Shown here piece after piece: positions 54,640 through 64,000 of a DNA stretch of 64,000 nucleotides (within the stretch, counting starts at the first letter, position 1; each line of letters opens with the position of its first letter). Source of the DNA: Diphasiastrum complanatum (Eukaryota; Streptophyta; Lycopodiopsida; Lycopodiales; Lycopodiaceae); contig CM055105.1 in assembly GCA_029204225.1 (NCBI GenBank), positions 14,933,132 through 14,997,131 on the forward strand, given 5' to 3'. The notes below the pieces were generated by a model. The model worked only from the letters and a program-made list of their open reading frames with translations, did no database searches and was not told where the DNA came from. The translations under genes and the position numbers were made by a program.

Positions 54640-56200
54640 TGGTGTCTATAAGCAGCATTCAATCAAAGATTTGCATAGTACTTCAAGCAAATGGTTTAAA
54701 CTACCTATCTTGGAAGGTGAAGACTTTGCTTATCCTAAGAGGAAAAGCACTTTGGCCTTGGGTGGATGGTACTGAAGAAAATCCAGTAAACACCGAGAAG
54801 TAGCTTCGCAAATGGAACGAGAAAAACGATAAGGCAGTAGCTGTTATCTTCTCTTCCATCGAAGAAAGCATCATACTCGATCTCTCAACAATAGCAAATG
54901 CACGAGAACTATGGGATGCGTTGGTAGCAAGGTTTGAAACCAGATCATGCAACCAAATCATGCATTTGGAAGATCAACTCACATACCTACGCTGGGAGGG
55001 TAAAGACCTCATGACATTCATCAGAAAGATGAAAAATCTATTTCTTTCTTTGCACAATGCTGGCATAGAGCACGCAGTCTCACAGGAGAAGCAACTAGTG
55101 TATCTATTGCACGCACTACCAAGATCGTTCTAGACGACACACATTATGTTAGCTAAGAATCCTGCTATGACTCTTGATACAGAAGTAACCGAGATCACAG
55201 AAGAAGTAGAAGCTAGAGAGCACTATGATAACAGACAAGAGTTTATCAAGCTCTGTATAGAAACAAGGATCAACGCAAGAAGAAGCCTAATGCTAAGAGG
55301 TTGTCATCTCGAAGATCCGCGATCACAATCAACCGAAAGATGCAGACAAAGAAGGAAGATCAAAGGCACCTACCAAGCACAAATCGCAAGGTGGTGACAA
55401 GGAGTTGTGTGTTAGATGCAGACATGACGGTCATATCGTTGATACATGTTGGCTAAATCCAAACATTCAATGCGTACACTGTCATAAGAAGGGTCATGCA
55501 GCAGTAGAATGCTTTTAGAACCCAAGAAGCAAGAAGACACAGAGCAGGAAGGAGCTCTCCAATAGCTCGTCATATGTAGAGGAGCCAAAGTCCTCGAAGA
55601 TGGCTGAGGAGAGAGCGAAAAACAATCCATCCGCCTACCTATGCACCGAAGTGTGCACCACATCTCAAACGGATATACAAGAAGTCATTCTTGACTCCAA
55701 TTCTACGTCACATTTCATGACCACCAAGCACATAGTTGTTGATTACTGTCAGACGGATTCCTCCAGATACATCATTCTGGGAGATGGATCAAGAAGGCAC
55801 CAAGTAAGTGGAATAGGCCGATTGTGGCTATATGCCAACGACAAAGATAGGAAGCTTGACGACGTGCTATATGTCCCAACACCTCAAAAGGATCTATTGT
55901 TTGTCGCGAAGTTGGTTGATGCAGACATGAGCGCTATCTTTGCAGATGACTCATGTGAAGTGACCGAAACAAACAACACTCACATCATCACACATGGAAG
56001 GCGCAAAGACATCATATGGCACAAAAGGCTATGTTATACAAATGTGATGGCTCTATACAAGGCCAGTCAGAACGGAGTATTTACCGGTGCAAGCATCAAA
56101 GATGCAAACAGTCTGAAGTCATGTGAAGCATGTAACAAAGGCAAGATGTCAAGAACACCCTTCACAAGAGACTCGTTCAAGACAATAGAGCTCTTGGAGA
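54640..56200 (+). pseudogene. Family C gag-protease-pre-integrase polyprotein
   Basis: ATG 54640 opens MVSISSIQSKICIVLQANGL and NYLSWKVKTLL; after a TAG come LRKWNEKNDKAVAVIFSSIE, ARELWDALVARFETRSCNQI and YLLHALPRSF. Two intact CCHC zinc knuckles follow near 55405 and 55470: CVRCRHDGHIVDTC and CVHCHKKGHAAVEC. The last frame (55600-56229) has the protease start VILDSNSTSHFMTT, where the active-site DSG is DSN. Then come YIILGDGSRRHQVSGIGRL, DDVLYVPTPQKDLLFVAKLV, the pre-integrase IIWHKRLCYTNVMAL and SCEACNKGKMSRTPF, and it ends in TIELLEI, the beginning of the integrase core. Stops at about 54801, 55131, 55397 and 55517. The gag matches the fragment at 24.1 kb. Confidence 0.85.
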
Positions 56201-56203
56201 TCT

Positions 56204-57462
56204 ACCCACAAAGCATTGCTAGCTTATGAAACAAAACCTGTAGAAATACACGGAAACTGCCCATAGACAGAAATCGTAAACGACCGCAACTGCAATGCAA
56301 ACGGTTTCAACAAAGGAAACCACAACCAACCACAACGCTCGAGCCTACGGTCCATTACGAAGTCGAAGTAAACCGAACGCAACTGCAACCACAACCGCAA
56401 CCGCAACACACCGCAAGGGTCAACGTTACAGTTATAAGCAAAGATCAAAGGAACACAACCACATCGAAGGCAACCGTAGTGCAAAGCAATGAAGGCCATC
56501 GCAACCGCAATTACAACGCACCGCTAGGACTCACATACGAAGACCAACAGAAGGAGTCAACCGCAACCGCAAAGCAATGTGCACCACAAACCGCAACACT
56601 CTAGCCTACGGTCCATTATGAAGCTTTAGCAAACCGAAGGTCAACACTTACGATCAAGAAGTGAAGACCAAAACTCACAACAAGAAGCCGCCAAGACACT
56701 GCAAGATGAAACTTGCGGTCGCCTGTGAAGTAAACTGAAAGTAACCACCAAGTTGGAGCTTGCGGTCACCTACGAAGCAAACTGAAGGCAGTCCACAGAG
56801 GAAGCTGACCGAAGGCCATCGTGAAGTCAACAAATACCATTCATGGTGGTCTCTCTTTCATGACTGCAAGGCAGCGTAGACAAACGATTGCGATCACAAA
56901 CGACTACAAAACGACGGATCTTCACGACCCAAGTACAAGGAGGATCAAGCAAAGTACCAGATGTAGAACGAACTCCACGGACGAAGGAGACAACAAACTG
57001 AAAGCCATTAGAACATGCTTAAACCAGTTCTTGTGATCAAATGATTAGCATAAACCCCTTTTCTTTGTTCCTATATAAACAAGATGAACGCAAGAGAGAA
57101 GGTTGCGTAGTTGTTGATGATGTAAGTGTCCGCTAGAAGCGAGACCAGTTCATGAGTTGATAATCCTGATAAGGAGAAGGGGGGGTTTACACGTGCAAGC
57201 TAGTAAGCTGCACATATAGTTTGTAAGAGACATAGATTCTCTTGCGTCAACGCGTTGTGCGGTATGCCAAGCAGCGCTCACAAAGGTCATTTGAGAATAC
57301 ATATGCTATTTGCACATTTCTTGGAATCCATGACAATGCATTATTTGACATCCCATCAGTGGATTTAGACAAAAAGCCTTTCATATCCTCGTTCAGATTC
57401 CAATAGTGGTATCAGAGCGTGAGATTGAAAAGCGTCTCATCTCCTCTGTGCAGATTCCATTA
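56204..57462 (+). repeat. Right LTR of the family C element
   Basis: From CCCACAAAGCATTGCTAGC it parallels the left LTR, including CCGCAA-rich sequence (56280-56620) and the internal primer-site copy (57407-57418), and ends CCATTA before TCGAT. The middle (about 56810-57300) differs from the left LTR, so the two LTRs are not simple duplicates. One may have been altered by recombination with a related copy. The start is fuzzy because the integrase end TGGAGATCTAC resembles the LTR start. Confidence 0.8.
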
Positions 57463-57684
57463 TCGATTGATATTTCGAAATGATTGATCGGAAAGTGAAT
57501 GGTTTTCTTGGAGGAAAAACCTATGGTATGGGACATAGGCAATTTCAAAGAGAAGATCTGAAACTAACTCGGGGTGGCCATAGTAGAGGCGTATATCTTG
57601 AAACTGTTGGAAAGAGGTGTGTAAAAGATAGGTATAAAAGAGTCGAATAAAAATAAAATTCAAACGACAAGAAAAAAAACTTAT

Positions 57685-58690
57685 CATGCGCAGCTATCTT
57701 CCTCTTTCTTCATGCATGACTACGCCTATCAATTTTGAACAAAACAATAGTGATAAAAATCACGTTCGATGTTATAGTAACTAACTTTGAAATCACTAGT
57801 ACTACAGTGATTACGTAGCCAAACATTTAAGCATTGAATTATCAGACAAATAATCTTCGCGGAGAATTACAGAAACATATACATTCTAAGACAAACCTAA
57901 ATGCAATAGAAGATAGTATTGATTCAGTATGAAACGAAATGAGTACAAGAAGTTTGTGGATCGAAGCCGCGTACTCTAAGCTATTTCTGAGCGACTAAAT
58001 AAAAGTCTCAATTAAGCGCAACTACTGATAAGTAGTAAGCGAAATAACAATCAACTCTAAAGAACTAAGCTAGAATGCTCAAGAGTGTTCAAGCTCGCAG
58101 GCTTGAGAGAGAGCTAACTATTCAATACTTGATCTCTGAATGATTAATATGTTGAAATATGAACAATTATTTATACTAAGCAATTAGGTCATCAAATTCG
58201 GCTGCCAATTGGCTGGAGTCTACTGGCATTCATCCAGTTCTTATCAGAAGTTGCTTGCTAATAAGCGGTGACATTTGGCCGTAAACAATCTGTCTGCATA
58301 AATGAATGTAACTGTCACTCTGAAGAAATGAACGTAATTGTCATCAAGGAGAAAATGAAAAATGTGACTTTTGTGAGAAATACGACAGTTCGCAAAATCT
58401 CATTTCCTAAATATTGGAGTAGCCCCACACTTTGCCAAAGTCATTTCCTTAACATTTGAGGCACTTTGAAAAATGCAAAAAATATGACACTGTATTTTGA
58501 CCGCAATTTCTGATAGACAAAAAATGAAAAATGCGACACTGCATTTTTACTCGAAATCCCTAACATGCGAAAAATGCGAAAAACTTGACACTGCATTTTT
58601 ACTCGGAATGTTTGACAATGTGACTTTGAGAGAAAATTGACTGTAGCAAAAAGACAACAATGTCGGGTTCTGTAGTGAGAGAAAATTCCC
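57685..58690 (-). repeat. Copia family A LTR, minus strand, with minisatellite
   Basis: The reverse complement of the LTR at 33.2-33.9 kb: TTCATTTATGCAGACAGA, GAGCATTCTAGC and TTGATAGGCGTAGTCATGCA all recur in the same order on the minus strand. Before these (58460-58630) it carries three units of the GACACTGCATTTTTACTCG minisatellite known from 5.4-5.76 kb. It follows a truncated RT directly, so RT and LTR were joined by deletion. Confidence 0.82.
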
Positions 58691-58694
58691 GACA

Positions 58695-59069
58695 CTATTC
58701 GGTCATGTCGAATTCAGAAGATAGCATTGACTTGCCTTCTTTTATCATATCGATATTGTTGCTGAAGAGCAATGTGTTGTCCACATACAAAGTGATAATG
58801 ATAAAAGATTGTTGCACTGTCTTAAAGTAAACATTCAAATCTGAAGAGCTAGATGTGTAGTCGTGATCAATAAGGAAAGTATTGATCCTTTGAAACCATG
58901 CTCGAGCAGATTGCTTCAAGCCATAAAGTGCCTTATGGAGTTTTTTATTAAAACTTGGGTGTCTTCTAATAAAAGGGGGAGAAGTGGGGTGATAGAATTT
59001 TTGCTTAGAAGAAACATCTATGGCATTGATTCCAGATGGAATTTGTAATGTGTGTAGACAAAGGATCAA
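58695..59069 (-). pseudogene. Copia family A RT fragment
   Basis: 124 open codons on the minus strand, starting with CLHTLQIPSGINAID and reaching KLHKALYGLKQSARAWFQRI, FLIDHDYTSSSSDLNVYFKT, ITLYVDNTLLFSNNIDMI and LSSEFDMTE. The catalytic YVDD is YVDN here. It ends at DMTE, just where the second part of RT should begin, and the LTR follows. Confidence 0.9.
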
Positions 59070-59074
59070 CTTTT

Positions 59075-60220
59075 GAATCAGGTTTGAAGGAATATTTTGG
59101 ATATTTTGAAATATTCTAAGGATTGTTAGAAAATCCAGTTAGAAGATGTATGGGAAAAAATTTAGGAACCGTTTTTGTACGAATATGAAGTCACTGATTA
59201 TGAATTCGACTGATTAGTTTCAAAATCAGGTGATCCTATTACAAGAAAGGGTTATTTAGATGGTTCCTTGTTGGTTTTGATCAACTTGGTTTTAGTGACA
59301 ACTAAGAGTTGATGCAAAGGAAAAAATTCTTGGTTAATGATATATTCTTTTGAAAAAAATCTTGGATTGAGATTTTGGTTTCATATTCTATAAAATAGCA
59401 CTCTTTAAGAGATATACTTTCTTAAGTTAACTTGGCTACACGATTCTCAGTTAGGCATACAATAGATTGGTAAGATCTATGGAGATATGTTATGTAGTAA
59501 AGCGTAGTGGGATCATGTTTTCTTTGGACAAAGTTCTTAATCTTGTGGATCCACTATGTGTTCATTTGACTAAGTTTATTTGCATGCATAAACTAGTCAG
59601 GAAACATAGGCATATTGTTGAGAATTGTTTGAAGACAATCACTTTTTAACTTAGGAAGGATTAGAATCGGATTGAAGGTGGTGTTCTGAACATTCAAATA
59701 TTTCTAAATCTAGTGCAACTAACATGATCAGGAGAGATACTTCAGAGTTAGTTGGATGAGTCTACAAGGTATTATTATTTCTTGATATTGTTGCTCATAT
59801 GTATTGATTATAAGTTATTTTATTACTCATGTAGTGGGTGATATGCATTTGATACATATGGACTTTTGGTTTTAATAAAACCTTGTTTGAAAACAAAGTA
59901 TCATGTAAACTCAGATGGAGTTAAATAATTGGAGTAACCAGAAACCAAGTCTTCACATAATGAAGTTTAATAAATCTTAATTTATTCTAGATCAGAACTT
60001 AAGTGTATTTTGGAAGGTACCTTGACTTTGGAATGACACTTTGTGCCATGTAAGGAAACTTTGTGGATTACAGTTCTTTATAGGCATTGTAAAGAGAGTT
60101 GATTCGCATAAAGTAGGAACTTTCCTAGTGGAAAGGATTTTTGTGGAACAACTCATATGTCTTTAAGAATAGTGGCATTCATGTTCTCTTACTCTTAAGT
60201 ATAGAAAAGAATCCCGTGGA
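59075..60220. other. Decayed sequence, probably old Gypsy
   Basis: No frame is recognisable. The next 300 bp on the plus strand is Gypsy integrase, so this part may be a decayed RT-integrase region. The ORF 59467-59649 has no ATG-supported family match. Confidence 0.35.
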
Positions 60221-60224
60221 TTGT

Positions 60225-60560
60225 GAGTAAAGAATCATAGTTCAGATTCCAATCTATATTTGACTTCCAAGAGAGGTAACCTGAGTGGTGAAAAGAACAA
60301 ATGCTTTATGCATAAGTTTCTTGATGGCAATCTCATTGGAAGAAGTACCTTCCATTGGTTGAGTTTGCTTATAATAGTGTAAGCATTTAGCTACTAGGTA
60401 TTGCCTGTTCATGCTTATCTATGGTTTCAACCTTGATCTACGGTAATGGTTGAAACCGAGTCAATTGAAGTTCAAAAAGTGGTCAATTTCTTGTGAGAAA
60501 TGCAGGAGTTTCAAGTTGGAGATTGGGTAGTTATAGTGATCCACATTAAGGAGCCTATAA
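60225..60560 (+). pseudogene. Gypsy integrase C-terminal remnant
   Basis: Pieces in three frames follow the Gypsy integrase order: IVSKES.FRFQSIFDFQE ('IVSDRD.RF.S.FW'), then HWKKYLPLVEFAYNSV (near 60340), then a frame change with YGFNLDL, and EFQVGDWVVIVIHIKEP (near 60510), the usual 'F.VGD.V.V' after the core. Ends where the minus-strand Copia RT begins. Confidence 0.7.
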
Positions 60561-61260
60561 GTTGCCTAAACAAAGTGATGTCCATGAAGGATTTTTCATC
60601 ATCTTCATTTGGCACTTTTACATCTTGCTCCATTGGTGTGTCAACACTTTTGCATTCTTCCATCTTAAACTTCTTCAAACGACTTTGAGCATAGTTTACT
60701 TGACTTATAAAGATAAAATCAGATCCTCTAAGCACTTCTATGTCTAAAATGAAGTGAAGACACCCTAGATCTACCATCTTGAACTCTAAAGATAGATCTA
60801 ACTTGATTTTTTCAATACCATCAACACTTCACTAATGATGATGTCATCTACATAAATGAGTAAAAGTACAATACCAACATAATCTCAAGGCTTGCTTCCA
60901 GCCATAGATGTTTCTTTGGAGATGGCATACTTTGTCCTCCATTCCATGCTTGATGAACCTTGTGTGGCTACTCCATATAGATATCCTCTTCCAAAAAACC
61001 ATTCAAGAAGGCATTAGAGACATCCATTTGACATAGGATCCATCCAAAATGTGATGCAAGTGCAATGATTAGCCTTATTGTGACCATCTTGCCCACGGGT
61101 GCAAAATTTTTCTCATAGTCTATCCCTCTCTCTTGAGCATAACCTTTTGCAACTAATCTTGGCTTTATGTTTGTTAACACTCCCATTTGCATTCAACTTA
61201 AGCTTGAAGACCCACTTGCATCCTATTGTGAAGTTTTGGCATGTGTGAACTTCCCAACAC
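60511..61260 (-). pseudogene. Copia RT remnant, minus strand
   Basis: From about 61250 down: CKWVFKLKLNANGSVNKH, then PRLVAKGYAQERGIDYEKNF with APVGKMVTIRLIIALASHFG, WILCQMDVSNAFLNGFLEED (61192-60968). A broken part follows that still holds LLIYVDDIIIS (catalytic YVDD, about 60850), then DLGCLHFILDIEVLRGSDFI and LKKFKMEECKSVDTPMEQ (60777-60511). About five breaks. RNase H does not follow. This RT lies just after (minus sense) the RNase H end of another Copia copy. Confidence 0.88.
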
Positions 61261-61364
61261 ACTTACAAGGATCTTATGAGATGTTGTGATTGCACATGAA
61301 TAATTAAAGGAAAAAATTACATGAGCATAGCCACATAGAAAGATATTTTTTACTATTCTTCACA

Positions 61365-62015
<651 letters not shown>

Positions 62016-62240
62016 GTCTATGGCAAAGGAGTTGCAACCTTGTGAAGCATGTGTTTTGGCCAAAGCTCATAGAAGACCCTTTCCAAGATCAAGCATCAAG
62101 ACACATCAACCACTTGAACTTGTGCATTCAGATGTTCACTTCTCTTCTTCCAAGAGCAAAGGAGGAGCTATATGTTTTGTTTCTTTCATAAATGCTTACA
62201 CAAGATTCTCTTGGATTTATCTTCTATTTTCTAAAGTAGG
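62016..62240 (+). pseudogene. Copia integrase fragment, inverted relative to its neighbour
   Basis: Translates as AKELQPCEACVLAKAHRRPF, then PRSSIKTHQPLELVHSDVHF, SSSKSKGGAICFVSFINAYT and RFSWIYLL. It is very close to the family B integrase at 9.3 kb (CEPCAIAKSHRRPF...). The first catalytic Asp (HSDV) is present; the second (usually 'FIDD/FVDD') is Asn in FINAY. It is open from 62020 and ends near 62240. Confidence 0.88.
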
Positions 62241-62244
62241 CATC

Positions 62245-63055
62245 GCGTTCAACGACTTGAAGACACCATAGGAAAAGGACGACTTTCTTTGTTTATGGGC
62301 CCAGTTATCTATCGAGTAGAAAGGATGTCTCTACTGGAGCATAATTCAGGAGAAATTCAAAGTTGAGCCTTTTAGATCAGCAGAGTTGTACATAGGATGT
62401 TCTGCCATGTATGCCTTAGAGTATATATGTATAAAAAAATACCAGTTTTTGCGTAAAGAAGACAATAAGCGACAATTTTGGAAGCAGAAGTCGCAGTTCC
62501 AGCTGTATAAACCACAAGATGTTGTGGATATGGGTGCTTTTGATGATGCGGGTCTGCTCATCAATGTAAATATGGCGTATCCAGAACTTTTTAGTCTTCA
62601 CGTCGATTGGGAGCAAATCTTGCTGACTATTTTGCAAAAATTCAACACAATCTACAAGATCGAAGAAAATCAATTTGTTACAAGCACTTTTGCACATATT
62701 CTTTTTGGCAGTTTGGCACATTTGCAGTAAAGACTTTGTTTTTTTTACAGAATCTTTATGTTAAAAGTTTTGTTTATAAGATTTTCAGCTCGCTTTTGTA
62801 AAGAAATCACCCTATAAAGTGATTCAGATGAAGATGTAAAGTTAACTCAGGAGCTGTTCGATGGAACATTGCTCCTTGTCAAGCTCGAAAAATTCAGCAA
62901 CCTACCAGTTGGCTGATATACACAATCAAAGGACATGTTGATGTTGTAGAGGATCTACAGAATATGGAGTTAGCCCAAAGATTACACAAAGAATTGAATC
63001 CATCATAAATATTCATTCTTGCCTATGTAATGGTGAATGTTTCTATGTGATGCTG
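62245..63055. other. Stretch with an unrecognised 114-codon ORF
   Basis: The plus frame 62386-62730 starts at ATG (MYIGCSAMYALEYICIKKYQ) and contains KPQDVVDMGAFDDAGLLINV and LHVDWEQILLTILQKF, then ends at TAA. It has balanced composition with aromatic and acidic residues and could be an exon, but I know no family for it. The open frame extends upstream without ATG to about 62335. The rest is non-coding. Confidence 0.35.
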
Positions 63056-63059
63056 AATT

Positions 63060-63330
63060 ATGATCTTTGAAGTTTTGAAGACATTTTGGAAGTTCGATTT
63101 TTGTTCTAATAATTTCAAAGATCAACTCAAATCAACCTACTCAATTCAAGAAACATCAAGTCATATATTCAAAGCTGAAGAAATATCTCAAATGGAATAT
63201 CTAAAGGAAGGAACATATGAAGAAATATCTTTTGATCTTAATGAATATGTGAAGACCCGAATTAATCGCCAATGATACTCGAAAGGAAGATTATATGTTC
63301 ACGAGGACGTTTCACATTTGAGGAAGGGGA
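63060..63330 (+). pseudogene. Gypsy polyprotein C-terminus and polypurine tract
   Basis: An open frame 63060-63275 ends with SFDLNEYVKTRINRQ and a stop. In the same region SKGRLYVHEDVSHLRKG leads into GAGGAAGGGGA (63320-63330), a polypurine tract placed exactly before an LTR start. The coding assignment rests on position more than on sequence. Confidence 0.5.
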
Positions 63331-63332
63331 TA

Positions 63333-64000
63333 TGTGATGTCACAAATTTACTAAATATTGAAGATCAACCTAAATATGGCATAATATACTCAAAAATGAA
63401 GATATGAGCTGGATAAATATAAATCATGAAGAGGCCTATATCATTTTTTGGAGAATATAACTCCTAAAGACTTGTCGTGTATTTAAGGACAAGACCTCCA
63501 GAAGTGAAACGCTACCTTGGATAGCCTTTACTAGGTCATTGATGCAAAACGACTAAATATGAATCGACATATTATACTAGAGTTATTTAAACTCTTAGTT
63601 AAATATACCTCTCACGGTATAATTGAACATACATTCAACCTAACTATTAACTAGACCTTTTCATGGGAGCGACGCACCTGTAGTCTTTAGAGGTGTGTTT
63701 GTTCGCTTCGTAGAACATATATTGACCACACGCTTCAGTCTCAATCATCAAGAGAGAAAGAGTTTATGTATTTGTGAGAGAATGAAGAAGTGAATAGAGT
63801 GTTGAGGATTATTCTCTCTTATCTCTATTCTCCACATTGTTGAGTGTGAGTGATCTTGAGTCTACTAGCAATTTCTACTGCATTACATGAATTACTCTCT
63901 GGTCAGACCATCGCTTTAGTGCATTACAGTCGTTTGTTGTATGTCCGTAAATATGTTCTAAAGAACTGTCTTAAAACTATCTTATTCGTCTGTCGCAAAC
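63333..64000 (+). repeat. 3' LTR (Gypsy-like), cut by the window edge
   Basis: Starts TGTGATGTCAC after the polypurine tract and runs to the end of the window. Contains CTTGTCGTGTATTTAAGGAC (possible TATA-like TATTTAA, about 63479) and a CT/GA-rich part near 63740-63830. The end of the LTR is not in view. Confidence 0.6.

Larger units (their letters stand above)
53545..57462 (+). mobile_element. Complete non-autonomous Copia-like element (family C), gag-protease only
   Basis: Left LTR 53545-54530 (TGAAGAAG...CCATCA), primer-binding site at 54532, coding about 54640-56200, right LTR about 56204-57462. The five bases TCGAT stand immediately left (53540-53544) and right (57463-57467), a clean 5 bp target duplication. 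Coding includes gag, two zinc knuckles, protease, the pre-integrase domain and the start of integrase, and then joins the right LTR. The integrase core, RT and RNase H are absent, so it would need enzymes from another element. The LTRs share about the first 500 bp and last 130 bp but differ in the middle. Several stops interrupt gag. Confidence 0.85.

Overview
The window reads as nuclear DNA of a land plant with a large, repeat-rich genome. It has plant-type Copia and Gypsy LTR retrotransposons primed by initiator tRNA-Met, a plant-type LINE, very long (AG)n and (TG)n microsatellites, and one intact gene for a plastid GNAT acetyltransferase. The repeat style suggests a fern or another large-genome lineage, but nothing here proves the taxon. 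There is no sign of bacterial genes, rRNA, CRISPR or operons.

Layout. 1-13.7 kb: Copia and Gypsy remnants on both strands, including a miniature LTR element (TRIM) at about 4.69-5.29 kb. 14.4-15.4 kb: the only convincing intact gene, an intronless plastid GNAT gene with a CT-repeat leader. 16-24 kb: mostly non-coding, with a decayed Copia reverse transcriptase (19.3-20.2 kb) and a ~520 bp foldback repeat (21.25-21.78 kb). 24.1-24.6 kb: a Copia gag. 24.8-30.4 kb: the most unusual block. It holds a decayed gene with a transposase-like motif set, four diverged ~80 bp repeats, and then a gene joining a histone H3/CENH3-like fold to a Ulp1-type (SUMO protease family) peptidase, damaged by three stops and one frame change. 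30.4-35 kb: more Copia pieces.

36-42 kb: clusters of short palindromic 'words', an 872 bp tandem duplication, a 28 bp perfect palindrome, and one probable host exon (37.27-37.51 kb, minus). 42.2-45.0 kb: a minus-strand LINE that ends in a long (CT)n tail. 45.3-50.1 kb: Gypsy gag and Copia RT remnants. 51.4-51.9 kb: a small zinc-finger ORF like the N-terminus of hAT-type transposases. 53.5-57.5 kb: a structurally complete but non-autonomous Copia-like element with TG...CA LTRs, a 5 bp target duplication and only gag/protease/pre-integrase coding. 57.7-64 kb: Copia and Gypsy remnants, including an RNase H reading frame in which an (AG)n repeat has expanded in frame, and a Gypsy 3' LTR running off the window.

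At least three Copia families recur. Family A has LTRs starting TGTTGGATTT and carrying minisatellites (about 3.7-5.8, 11.5-13.7, 32.2-33.9, 47.0-48.9 and 57.7-59.1 kb). Family B is on the minus strand (7.9-10.7, 30.4-31.8 and 34.2-34.9 kb; the integrase at 62.0 kb is close to it). Family C has gag at 24.1 kb and the complete element at 53.5 kb. Nearly all copies have internal deletions. Only the GNAT gene is likely to give an ordinary cellular protein; the H3-Ulp1 locus is the item most worth following up.
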